From: an uncultured Clostridia bacterium
Lineage (GTDB): Bacteria; Bacillota; Clostridia; TANB77; CAG-508
Assembly: GCA_944393755.1 (NCBI GenBank)
Contig: CALYBF010000036.1
Span: 1 to 11,899 of the forward strand
Direction: 5' to 3'
Length of the DNA stretch: 11,899 nt
The notes beneath the pieces were generated by a model. That model worked only from the letters and a program-made list of their open reading frames with translations. It had not been told where the DNA came from and did not search any database. Both the position numbers and the translations under genes were made by a program. Of the stretch, positions 1-6,337 are shown piece by piece. Within the stretch, counting starts at the first letter, position 1, and each line of letters begins with the position of its first letter.

Positions 1-303
1 AGCTTAAGCCCAGAAGAAAGAAATAACTATGAATACAGATTAAGAGCAATAAGAGATGAGGCAGATGCAATAGAATATAAAACAAAACAAGCAAAAGAAG
101 AAGGAATTAAAGAAGGTTTTGAGCAAGGAATTAGTCAAGGAATTGAACAAGGACTTGAGCGAGGAATTGAACAAGGACTTGAACAAACAGCCAAAGAAAT
201 GTTAAAAAATAATTTTACAATAGAACAAATAGAAACAATAACAAAATTAACAAAAGAAGAAATAGAGAGATTAAAAAAAGAATTAAAAGTTGATAAAACT
301 TAA
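1..303 (+). CDS. C-terminal part of an Rpn-family recombination-promoting nuclease / PD-(D/E)XK putative transposase (5' end outside window)
   Basis: Open in frame 1 from the window edge for 100 codons to TAA at 301-303. The visible part starts with a charged helix (SPEERNNYEYRLRAIRDEAD) of the kind that follows the nuclease domain in Rpn/PDDEXK transposase-family proteins, then has a run of G-x-x-x-G units (EGIKEGFEQGISQGIEQG and on) and ends with a short TIEQIETITKLTKEEI helix. That Gly/Gln/Glu repeat tail is characteristic of the family, whose members are DNA endonucleases that promote RecA-independent recombination and are often present in many copies. The catalytic domain lies outside the window, so activity cannot be judged. 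The tail contains a 24-nt tandem duplication. The family call rests on the tail alone, but this tail is distinctive. Confidence 0.75.
   Translation, partial: SLSPEERNNYEYRLRAIRDEADAIEYKTKQAKEEGIKEGFEQGISQGIEQGLERGIEQGLEQTAKEMLKNNFTIEQIETITKLTKEEIERLKKELKVDKT
139..186 (+). repeat. 24-nt in-frame tandem duplication in the Rpn tail
   Basis: Two adjacent 24-nt copies (139-162 and 163-186) differ at only two positions near their ends (gagcga versus gaacaa). Each encodes GIEQGLE followed by R or Q. The copies sit in a broader degenerate 12-nt periodicity beginning near position 109, giving the Gly-x-x-x-Gly tail. In-frame repeat units like this change length by slippage or recombination without breaking the gene. 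Confidence 0.85.
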
Positions 304-318
304 AAAAAGTAGTAAAAT
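290..318 (+). promoter_or_regulatory. Candidate promoter for the SDR gene
   Basis: TTGATA at 290-295 and TAAAAT at 313-318 are separated by exactly 17 bp, a good sigma-A spacing. The -35 lies inside the last codons of the upstream gene and the -10 overlaps the start of that gene's terminator hairpin. A transcript starting near 325 would lose most of the hairpin's left arm and so would escape termination. The region is AT-rich, so chance matches are possible. Confidence 0.5.
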
Positions 319-348
319 ACAGTAGTATAAATACTATTGTATTTTTTT
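314..348 (+). terminator. Rho-independent terminator after the Rpn gene
   Basis: The arms 316-328 and 331-343 pair over 13 positions with one G-T wobble, and the hairpin is followed by a run of T (342-348). It begins 12 nt after the stop codon of the upstream gene. The stem is AT-rich but long. Confidence 0.75.
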
Positions 349-371
349 GTGAAAGTGAAAAGGAGATAGAA

Positions 372-1103
372 ATGAGTGAAGTAGTAATAATAACAGGAGC
401 ATCAAGAGGAATAGGAAGAGAAATAGCAAAAAGACTATCAATGAAAGGGTTAACAGTAATTGCAAATTATAATAAATCAGAAAAAGAAGCAGAAGAATTA
501 AAAAAAGAATTAGAAGAAAAAGGTTTCATAATAGATATTGTAAAAGCAGATGTTTCAAAAAGAGAAGATGCTAAAAAATTGGTGAAATTTGCTTTAGATA
601 AGTATGGAAGAATAGATATATTAATAAATAATGCAGGAATATCGGAATATAAATTATTTACAGATGAAACAGATGAAGATTGGGATAAAATTATAAATAC
701 TAATTTATATTCAGTGTTTGCGATGAGCCAAGAAGTAATACCAAATATGATACATAATAAAAAAGGGTTAATAATAAACATGTCATCTGCGTGGGGAGTG
801 GTTGGTGGTTCTTTAGAAGCAATTTATTCAGTATCAAAAGCTGGAGTAGATGGTTTAACAAAAGCATTAGCAAAAGAACTAGGTCCTTCAAATATAAGAG
901 TGAATTCAATAGCACCTGGTATGATATATACAAAAATGAATTCTAAATTTACAGAAGAAGAATTAGAAGTAATAAAAGAAGAAATACCATTAGGAAAAAT
1001 AGGAGATACAACAGATGTGGCTAAATGTGTAGAGTGGCTAATAGAAGATAAATACACAACAGGACAGGTAATATCAATAAATGGTGGTTGGATAATAACA
1101 TAA
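372..1103 (+). CDS. Short-chain dehydrogenase/reductase, FabG-like; probable elongation factor P 5-aminopentanone reductase (YmfI type)
   Basis: A 243-aa classical SDR, the usual family length. Visible landmarks are the NAD(P)-binding TGASRGIG at 8-15, NNAG at 86-89, catalytic Asn111, Ser139, and Tyr152/Lys156 in YSVSK, then the PGMIYTKM substrate-loop start and the C-terminal NGGW. It is a cytoplasmic NADPH-dependent carbonyl reductase. Generic FabG (3-oxoacyl-ACP reductase) is one reading. The Trp in SSAWG, the GGSLEAIYS stretch and the NGGW ending resemble, from memory, Bacillus YmfI, which reduces the 5-aminopentanone group on EF-P to 5-aminopentanol. No fatty-acid genes lie next to it, which favours this second reading. 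The start is ATG 372 with AAAGGAG at 359-365, 6 nt upstream. It appears monocistronic and converges on the next gene. Confidence 0.9.
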   Translation: MSEVVIITGASRGIGREIAKRLSMKGLTVIANYNKSEKEAEELKKELEEKGFIIDIVKADVSKREDAKKLVKFALDKYGRIDILINNAGISEYKLFTDETDEDWDKIINTNLYSVFAMSQEVIPNMIHNKKGLIINMSSAWGVVGGSLEAIYSVSKAGVDGLTKALAKELGPSNIRVNSIAPGMIYTKMNSKFTEEELEVIKEEIPLGKIGDTTDVAKCVEWLIEDKYTTGQVISINGGWIIT

Positions 1104-1129
1104 AAAAAGCGGTACAATTTGTACCGCTT
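1102..1129 (-). terminator. Convergent terminator between the SDR gene and the CBM gene
   Basis: A perfect 10-bp stem (1107-1116 with 1120-1129, core GCGGTACA) encloses a 3-nt loop. On the minus strand it is followed by a run of seven T (complement of 1102-1108), so it is a strong terminator for the 1138-1605 gene and lies 8 nt past its stop. On the plus strand the T-tract is poor, but the hairpin sits directly after the SDR stop and may act there too. Confidence 0.85.
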
Positions 1130-1137
1130 AAAGTATA

Positions 1138-1605
1138 TTAATTTTCTTTTAATTTTCTTTTGTAATTTCCAGAAATTAGCTTTGGTAAATAAGTAATTAA
1201 TTTATAGACTGCTAGACGAATTTTTTTGCTCCATAAATAAGATCTTCTTAATTTTCTAGCAGAACCTAAAGCAACTGGTTCATCATCTAAAACGACTAAT
1301 TCGTTTTGGACTTTTTCTAGTGGAAAAATATAATTTTGACCATTATTATTGTCCCACACATTATTTTCGTTTCTAAAACAGAAATTAAAAGTATCACCTT
1401 CTAATAATTCGATTTCTGCTTGGAAACCTAAATCTGTTTTTTCCATTTTAATATCATTAACATTATCCCAATTTAAACCAAAACCATAATGAATAAAAAC
1501 CTCAGATGAGTTATCTTGGTATAAATTTCCTAAATATGAGATTTTTACTTTACTATTTTCAACTAATTTATCTGTATTAAAGAATATATTTTTTGTTAAT
1601 TCCAT
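1138..1605 (-). CDS. Small starch/glycogen-binding-type protein with a CBM25/53-like domain
   Basis: A 155-aa protein. Residues 18-100 look like a carbohydrate-binding module of family 25/53: a VKISYLGNL opening strand, VFIHYGFGLNW at 36-46, the central D-L-G-F-Q-A-E-I strand, and the signature WDNNNGQNY at 84-92, where the two Trp (46 and 84) and the Asn cluster would contact an alpha-glucan. These modules usually sit on secreted amylases, but here there is no catalytic domain and no signal peptide or membrane segment, so the protein is predicted to be cytoplasmic. The tail (116-155) is basic and aliphatic (KLRRSYLWSKKIRL) and not assigned. A role in binding intracellular glycogen is inference. 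ATG 1605 is preceded by AAAGGGAGAG at the correct distance. It has its own promoter and terminator and converges on the SDR gene. Confidence 0.75.
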   Translation of the reverse strand: MELTKNIFFNTDKLVENSKVKISYLGNLYQDNSSEVFIHYGFGLNWDNVNDIKMEKTDLGFQAEIELLEGDTFNFCFRNENNVWDNNNGQNYIFPLEKVQNELVVLDDEPVALGSARKLRRSYLWSKKIRLAVYKLITYLPKLISGNYKRKLKEN

Positions 1606-1643
1606 CTAAATTCTCTCCCTTTAATTTGTCTTTTGCTGGTAAC

Positions 1644-1672
1644 ATTATAATATTAAATTCTACAATGTTCAA
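1644..1672 (-). promoter_or_regulatory. Promoter of the CBM-like gene
   Basis: On the minus strand TTGAAC (complement of 1667-1672) and TATAAT (complement of 1644-1649) are spaced by 17 bp. The 5' leader would be about 30 nt and contains the ribosome binding site at 1613-1622. Confidence 0.8.
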
Positions 1673-1742
1673 GTATTTTCCTTAAAAAAATATATTACGT
1701 TTTTGTTACAATTTTATTACAAAAGCAAAAAATGTTTATTTC

Positions 1743-1769
1743 CAATATTTTAAGTAATCAAAAATATTG
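1743..1769. repeat. 9-9-9 inverted repeat overlapping the VanW-gene promoter (possible operator)
   Basis: CAATATTTT at 1743-1751 is a perfect inverted copy of AAAATATTG at 1761-1769, with a 9-nt spacer. The right arm covers the first half of the -35 box at 1767-1772. The position suits a regulator site, but short AT palindromes arise by chance in DNA of this composition. Confidence 0.4.
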
Positions 1770-1795
1770 TAAAAAATAATGTTTTGTGGTAATAT
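1767..1795 (+). promoter_or_regulatory. Promoter of the VanW-family gene
   Basis: TTGTAA (1767-1772) and TAATAT (1790-1795) are 17 bp apart, and TG one base before the -10 makes it an extended -10 element. It lies 33 nt upstream of the ATG at 1829, with a spacing that leaves room for the AAAGGGG ribosome binding site at 1815-1821. Confidence 0.65.
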
Positions 1796-1828
1796 TAAAT
1801 AGAAAAATAAAAATAAAGGGGAATTTTT

Positions 1829-3715
1829 ATGGGAGAAAAAGTAATGGAAGATAACAAGGAAGAATTAAACAAAAAGGATGTAGAAGTAAAGGAAGAAAAT
1901 ATAGAAAATAATGAAGAAAAAAAAGAAATTGTAGAGGAAAAACAAGAAGAAAACAAGAAAGAAGAGACAAAGTTTAAAAAAGCAGAAGAAAAAAGAAAAG
2001 AACTAGATAAAAAAATGCAAGAAATGATAGATAAAAGAAAGAAGAATAAAAAAAGATGTATCATTTTAGGTAGTATAATAGGAGTTCTTTTAGTAATTGC
2101 TCTTTTTGTTTCAACAATATTTGCTTTTGTAAACATCAATAATGATAAAATAGTAAGTGGAGTGTCTATTTCTGGAATAGATATGTCAGGACTTTCAAAA
2201 GATGAAGCTAAAGCTAAATTAGAAGAAATCTACAACAAAAAAGAAGAACAAGAAATAAAATTAAAACGAGGAGAATATGAAACTGTATTAAGTCCTGTTT
2301 TAATGGAAGTAGATTATAAAATAGATGAAGCTGTAGAAGAAGCATATAAAATAGGAAAAGAAGAAAATATTTTTGTTAATAATTATAAAATTTTATTTGC
2401 TTTAATTTGGAAAGAAGATATTCAAGTTAATATGACATTAAATGAAGAAGTAACAAAACAAACAATAGATGATATGAATACAAACTTATCAGATGTTGTT
2501 ATAGAGTCTAGCTATACTTTAGAAGACGAAGAATTAATAATAACTAAAGGAAAGCCAGGAGTTAAAATAGATACTGATAATTTATTAAATAAAGCAAAAG
2601 AAATATTATCAGATACTAATATAAGTGATGATTTTGTAGAAATTCCTGTTATAAATAAAGACCCAGATCCAATTGATATTGATAAAATACACGAAGAAGT
2701 TTATAAAGAAGCAAAAGATGCATATTACACAGAAAACCCTCTTCAAGTATATCCTGAAGAAAAAGGTATTGACTTTGATGTAGAAAATGCAAGAGAGATT
2801 TTAAAAGAAGATAAAGAAGAATATGTTATACCTTTAATAATAACAGAACCAAAAGTAACTTTAGATGACCTTGGAACAAAAGCTTTTCCAGACCAACTAG
2901 CAACATTTACAACAAGATATGATGTAAGTGATGTTGATAGAACAACAAACCTTGTGCTTGCTATTAAAAAGATTAATGGTACTGTGTTAAGATCAGGAGA
3001 AGAATTTTCTTATAACAAAGTTGTAGGAGCAAGAACAGTAGCAGCCGGATATAAAAATGCAAAAATATATTCAGCAGGTCAAGTGGTAGATGGTTTAGGT
3101 GGCGGAATATGCCAAGTATCATCAACATTATATAATGCAGCTTTGCTTGCAAACTTAGAAATAACAGAAAGAAGAAATCACCAATTTGTAACATCATATG
3201 TAGAAGCGGGAAGAGATGCAACAGTAGTTTATGGTTCAACAGACTTTAAATTTAAAAATACAAGAAAATATCCAATAAGAATAGTAGCAACAGCAAAAAA
3301 TGGAATATTAACAATGACTATATATGGAATAAAAGAAGAAAATGAATATACTTTTAAATTTACTCCAAAAGTATTAGCAACAACACCATATCAAACACAA
3401 TATATAGATGATAATACTTTACCAGAAGGAACTGAAAAAGTTAAACAAAAAGGTGCTGTTGGTAAAAAAGTGCAAACAACTATAACTAAATTCTTAAATG
3501 GAAAAGTTGTTTCAAGTGAAGTACTTTCAGTTGATACATATACTCCTATGACAAGAATAATTTTAAGAGGAACAAAAAAAGTAAGTAGTCAAACTTCTAC
3601 ACCAACAGTGGAAACACCAACTGATACAACAGAAACAACACCAGAACCAGAAGCACCATCAGAAGAAACAACACCAACTGAAGAAGTAAAAGTACCAGAT
3701 ACTAGTGAAGAATAA
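1829..3715 (+). CDS. Membrane-anchored VanW-family envelope protein with G5-like domain
   Basis: A 628-aa protein in this order: a Lys/Glu-rich cytoplasmic tail (1-76, probably coiled coil), one membrane helix (about 77-102), an extracellular region resembling the peptidoglycan-binding repeats seen in YoaR/VanW proteins (about 108-345), a VanW domain (about 355-490, with LRSGEEFSYN, AAGYKNAKIY and GGGICQVSSTLYNA at 424-437), a G5-like segment (about 535-583, ending MTRIILRGTKK), and a Thr/Pro/Glu-rich disordered C-terminus. The topology is N-in, C-out, so the VanW domain works at the cell wall; its biochemical activity is not established, and the presence of VanW alone does not mean vancomycin resistance. 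No other van genes are visible. ATG 1829 follows AAAGGGG with a 7-nt gap; an in-frame ATG at 1844 is a weaker alternative. It is monocistronic, with its own promoter and terminator. Confidence 0.9.
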   Translation: MGEKVMEDNKEELNKKDVEVKEENIENNEEKKEIVEEKQEENKKEETKFKKAEEKRKELDKKMQEMIDKRKKNKKRCIILGSIIGVLLVIALFVSTIFAFVNINNDKIVSGVSISGIDMSGLSKDEAKAKLEEIYNKKEEQEIKLKRGEYETVLSPVLMEVDYKIDEAVEEAYKIGKEENIFVNNYKILFALIWKEDIQVNMTLNEEVTKQTIDDMNTNLSDVVIESSYTLEDEELIITKGKPGVKIDTDNLLNKAKEILSDTNISDDFVEIPVINKDPDPIDIDKIHEEVYKEAKDAYYTENPLQVYPEEKGIDFDVENAREILKEDKEEYVIPLIITEPKVTLDDLGTKAFPDQLATFTTRYDVSDVDRTTNLVLAIKKINGTVLRSGEEFSYNKVVGARTVAAGYKNAKIYSAGQVVDGLGGGICQVSSTLYNAALLANLEITERRNHQFVTSYVEAGRDATVVYGSTDFKFKNTRKYPIRIVATAKNGILTMTIYGIKEENEYTFKFTPKVLATTPYQTQYIDDNTLPEGTEKVKQKGAVGKKVQTTITKFLNGKVVSSEVLSVDTYTPMTRIILRGTKKVSSQTSTPTVETPTDTTETTPEPEAPSEETTPTEEVKVPDTSEE

Positions 3716-3745
3716 GACCAAAGATAGGTCTTTTTCTTTGTTTTT
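3714..3745 (+). terminator. Terminator of the VanW-family gene
   Basis: AAGACC (3714-3719) pairs with GGTCTT (3727-3732) around a 7-nt loop, followed by a T-rich tract to 3745. The left arm includes the last two bases of the TAA stop codon, and the T-tract overlaps the next promoter's -35 box. Confidence 0.75.
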
Positions 3746-3772
3746 GAAAATTATGTAAATTAATGCTATAAT
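3744..3772 (+). promoter_or_regulatory. Strong promoter of the GNAT / membrane-GNAT pair
   Basis: TTGAAA (3744-3749) and TATAAT (3767-3772) are 17 bp apart, with TGC before the -10 forming an extended -10 element. Transcription would start near 3779, leaving only about a 12-nt leader that is essentially the GGAGG ribosome binding site (3782-3786) before ATG 3791. Confidence 0.85.
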
Positions 3773-3790
3773 ATTATTGTTGGAGGCAAT

Positions 3791-4478
3791 ATGGAAATTA
3801 AATATATAAAAATAGATATAGAAAATAATAAAAAAATGGAAATTTTTCATAAATTTTACAAAGAAATAATAGTTCCAAACTTTAGTAGTGATGAAAGAGA
3901 GACAGAAAAACAATTTAAAAAATTGCTGAAAATCAAAGATGAAGATTATAAATATTATATAATAGTAGTAATAGATGAATTTAATAATATACTACGGTGG
4001 AATAATATTTGCTTATTTATCAAAAATAAATGTAGGTTTAATAGAATATATAGCGGTTTCAAAAAAATATAGAAAAAAAGGAATAGCAACAAAAATTTTA
4101 AATTATACGGTAGATATACTTAATAATGAATCTAAAAAGAAAAATATAAAAAGAATTGAATTTATATGTGGAGAAGTAGAAAAAGTTTTAAAAGATAAAC
4201 AAGATAAACATTATTTTTGGGATAAATATGGATTTAAAAAATTAGATTTTAAATATATACAACCAGCATTAGATGAAAACAAAAAAGATGTAGAAATTAT
4301 GACTTTTGGAATTATGACGAAAATACCAGGTGTCGAATTTGATAAAGAAACTATTAATAGTAGTCTATTAAAAGAAATATTATATGAATATTATGGGAAA
4401 AATGAAGAAGCAAAAGAAACTTTAAATAAAATGAATAAAGAAATTAATAGCAAAGGAAATTTAATAAAATTAATATAA
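3791..4478 (+). pseudogene. GNAT acetyltransferase interrupted by a single-base frameshift
   Basis: Two overlapping frames make one GNAT protein. The first (3791-4072) supplies the N-terminus down to VVIDEFNNI. The second, entered at GGT 3996, continues with GGIIFAYLSKINVGLIEYIA, the acetyl-CoA-binding loop RKKGIA (about residues 94-99 of the joined protein) and the rest to TAA 4476-4478. Removing one base around 3992-3995 would give an uninterrupted protein of about 228 aa. In the first frame the code runs into ILRWNN and stops at 4070-4072. The natural reading is an inactivating insertion or an assembly/sequencing error; a programmed +1 shift is possible but unsupported. The later YIQPALDENKKDVE stretch suggests a GNAT subfamily with a conserved C-terminal loop. 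The substrate is unknown. The next gene starts 18 nt downstream, so the two are co-transcribed. Confidence 0.8.
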
Positions 4479-4482
4479 AAAT

Positions 4483-4499
4483 GGGGGGATGAAATTTTG
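4483..4499 (+). promoter_or_regulatory. Ribosome binding site that sets the TTG start of the next gene
   Basis: A run of six G (4483-4488) lies 8 nt before TTG 4497. The two nearby ATGs (4481 and 4489) both hit TGA within four codons in their frames, so TTG is the only usable start with a correctly spaced site. Confidence 0.7.
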
Positions 4500-6248
4500 A
4501 AAGAATATGTAGTAAAAAAAGTAGAAGGTACAGATGAAAAGTTTTTAGAAGATATCTTAAATGTAGATAAACAAGTATATCCACAAGAAATTCAAGGGAG
4601 TCTAGAAGAATTAAAAGAAAGATATCAATCTAAAAACCAACATTTTTTATTAGTTTATAAAGAAGAAAAAATAGTAGGATATATTTGTTTTTTCTCAATT
4701 ACAGAAGAGGCAACAATAAAAATAAAAAATAGTAATGTAATATATGATAATTACATAAAAGCTAAAGATATAACTGAATTTAAAAAAGATAAATTAACAG
4801 ACATATATGTGATTTCAGTTGCAATTATCCCAGAAGAGCAGGATACAGATGCAATAAGAGTTTTAACTAATAATTTTATGGGAATATTGAAAAATAAACT
4901 AAAAGAAGGTTATAAACTAAACAATATAATGGCAACAGCATCTTCAGCTGATGGAATTAAATTTTTTAGCAATCTAAATTTTAAAGAAATAAAAACTTTA
5001 AAAAATGATTATAAATTAATGTCTTGTAATATAAATGAAATAAAAACAATTAAATTTGCAAAAGCATATAAAGATGATTTCTATATAATGATACCATTTA
5101 CAGGAGAAGAGCCAACAATTGGAGAAAATAACGATAATATAGGAAATTTATATGTAAATTCTTTAAATAAATTTACTGATTATGAGTGCAATAATAATAT
5201 CGTAAAATCTTTAAATAGAAAATTTTTAGGTAAATTATTGCTTGGGTGTATAGATGATTATTATACAAAAGAAGTATTGCAGACTCAAGAAGCATATTTA
5301 TTTTTGACAAGTCATAAAAAAACAAAATTACATATATTAACAGTAGTTGTTCCAAATAATAAGATGTCAACAACGATGTTACAAGATCAAGCAACTAGTG
5401 ATAATCTTTATATTTATAATAATGATTGGATAAATTTGATTACATATATTGAGAAAAAATATAATTTTAAAATATGTGGAAAACCAAAAACCATAGTATG
5501 TTTATCAAATAAACCAAAAAATATAGAGGAAATGAACGCAATGCTAGCAAGTGAGGCTTTTGAGGGAGAATATACAATAAATTATGACGAATCTATACTT
5601 ACATCAAACGCATTAGAAGAAATTGCTAAAAACGATATTTCACAATATGGTTTTTTTGAAGCATATGCATCAGACATAGCAATAGTATTTATTTTAAAGA
5701 ATTTTAGTGATAGTTATAAAGAAAATTTAAGACAACAGACTTTAGTATTAGTTGTTGCTGAGTTAGTAATGCTTCAAGATGCTTCAATAAAAAGAACAAA
5801 TCAAAAAATAGTAGATGGTTTATCAAAAGAGGGAAATGTTTCTTTAAAATTTATAGAAAACTTATATAAAGAATTTGGTAAAACAGTAGTCTTTTGGGAT
5901 ACAGATAATTTTTATTATAAGTCATCACAAGGTTTTGCAGATTCAATATATAAAAGTTTTAAAACACATGAACATTTTGAATTATATAAAAAAGACCAAG
6001 AATTTTTAGAACATATAGTAGATTTAAAAAATGCACAATCTACAAATAGAGAAAATAAAATATTAAATATTATAGCTATACTACTGGCATTACTACAAGT
6101 CGTACCAGTGATAATAGAATTTGTAAATTGGATACTTGGAAAAGTAAGTTTCTCAAATGTACTATTTGCGATTTCTGGAACAGGTATAACATTTACATTA
6201 ATATTACTTATCATAATTAAATTTAGAAAATCAAATAAAAAACATTAA
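4497..6248 (+). CDS. Unrecognised 583-aa protein: degenerate GNAT-like N-terminus, novel middle region, two C-terminal membrane helices
   Basis: Residues 1-180 have a GNAT-like layout: HFLLVYKEEKIVGYICFF at 49-66 as the beta2-beta3 hairpin, VISVAIIPEEQDTDA at 105-119 where the acetyl-CoA loop should be, and an ADGIKFFSNLNFKEI helix-strand at 151-165. The usual R/Q-x-x-G-x-G/A loop is absent, so acetyl transfer is doubtful. Residues 185-515 match no family I can name; they include a helical stretch around 405-440 (LRQQTLVLVVAELVMLQDAS) and FGKTVVFWDTDNFYY at 460-474. Two membrane helices lie at about 521-547 and 552-575, with a short basic tail. The end (long helix plus two membrane spans) is reminiscent of CorA topology, but there is no GMN motif. 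It is the second gene of a unit with the frameshifted GNAT gene and is followed by hairpins. Function unknown. Confidence 0.85.
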   Translation: MKEYVVKKVEGTDEKFLEDILNVDKQVYPQEIQGSLEELKERYQSKNQHFLLVYKEEKIVGYICFFSITEEATIKIKNSNVIYDNYIKAKDITEFKKDKLTDIYVISVAIIPEEQDTDAIRVLTNNFMGILKNKLKEGYKLNNIMATASSADGIKFFSNLNFKEIKTLKNDYKLMSCNINEIKTIKFAKAYKDDFYIMIPFTGEEPTIGENNDNIGNLYVNSLNKFTDYECNNNIVKSLNRKFLGKLLLGCIDDYYTKEVLQTQEAYLFLTSHKKTKLHILTVVVPNNKMSTTMLQDQATSDNLYIYNNDWINLITYIEKKYNFKICGKPKTIVCLSNKPKNIEEMNAMLASEAFEGEYTINYDESILTSNALEEIAKNDISQYGFFEAYASDIAIVFILKNFSDSYKENLRQQTLVLVVAELVMLQDASIKRTNQKIVDGLSKEGNVSLKFIENLYKEFGKTVVFWDTDNFYYKSSQGFADSIYKSFKTHEHFELYKKDQEFLEHIVDLKNAQSTNRENKILNIIAILLALLQVVPVIIEFVNWILGKVSFSNVLFAISGTGITFTLILLIIIKFRKSNKKH

Positions 6249-6266
6249 GGAGCAAAAACTCCTTAA
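6237..6266 (-). terminator. Hairpin at the end of the membrane-GNAT gene; terminator for the minus-strand small ORF
   Basis: TTAAGGAG (6245-6252) and CTCCTTAA (6259-6266) form a perfect 8-bp stem with a 6-nt loop. On the minus strand it is followed by TG and six T (complement of 6237-6242), a proper terminator placed right at the stop of the 6263-6337 ORF. On the plus strand there is no T-tract, and the stem contains the TAA of the 4497-6248 gene. Confidence 0.7.
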
Positions 6267-6337
6267 TAATGAAGATACTTGAATTTAACAATAATAGTAT
6301 CTTCTTTTATTTTAATAAAAAAATAAATATATATCAT
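6263..6337 (-). CDS. Candidate small ORF, 24 aa, antisense to the downstream end of the membrane-GNAT unit
   Basis: On the minus strand ATG (6337-6335) is preceded by a near-ideal Shine-Dalgarno, AAAGGAGGTG (complement of 6343-6352), at a 5-nt gap. It encodes 24 residues, starting MIYIYFFIKIKEDT and ending KYLHY, then TAA at 6265-6263 immediately followed by a hairpin with a T-tract. The N-terminus is hydrophobic and aromatic and the rest is basic, but the peptide is too short for a family assignment. Ribosome binding site, start, stop and terminator in correct order argue against chance. A convincing promoter is missing: the best pair upstream is TTGTCA with a poor -10. It could be a small membrane peptide, a remnant, or a chance ORF. 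Confidence 0.45.
   Translation of the reverse strand: MIYIYFFIKIKEDTIIVKFKYLHY
6271..6313 (+). terminator. Terminator of the GNAT / membrane-GNAT unit
   Basis: GAAGATACT (6271-6279) pairs perfectly with AGTATCTTC (6296-6304) across a 16-nt loop, followed by a T-rich tract (6305-6313). It is the second of two hairpins after the stop codon at 6246-6248 and the one with a plus-strand T-tract. The whole structure lies opposite the minus-strand small ORF. Confidence 0.65.

Noticed and set aside
103..190. Possible CRISPR-like repeats
   Set aside because: The periodicity is 12/24 nt without spacers and keeps the reading frame of a protein tail; no CRISPR array is visible anywhere in the window.
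1795..2139. Minus-strand open frame opposite the start of the VanW-family gene
   Set aside because: It is the Phe/Ser-rich complement of the Lys/Glu-rich tail and covers that gene's promoter; no supporting signals.
1829..3715. VanW domain as evidence of a vancomycin-resistance cluster
   Set aside because: VanW-domain proteins are common in Clostridia outside resistance clusters, and no vanH/A/X/Y/Z or two-component genes are present.
3985..4000. Programmed +1 frameshifting as the default explanation for the GNAT gene
   Set aside because: There is no stop codon, slippery P-site re-pairing or downstream structure at the junction like that known for prfB; a simple one-base insertion or sequencing error is more economical.
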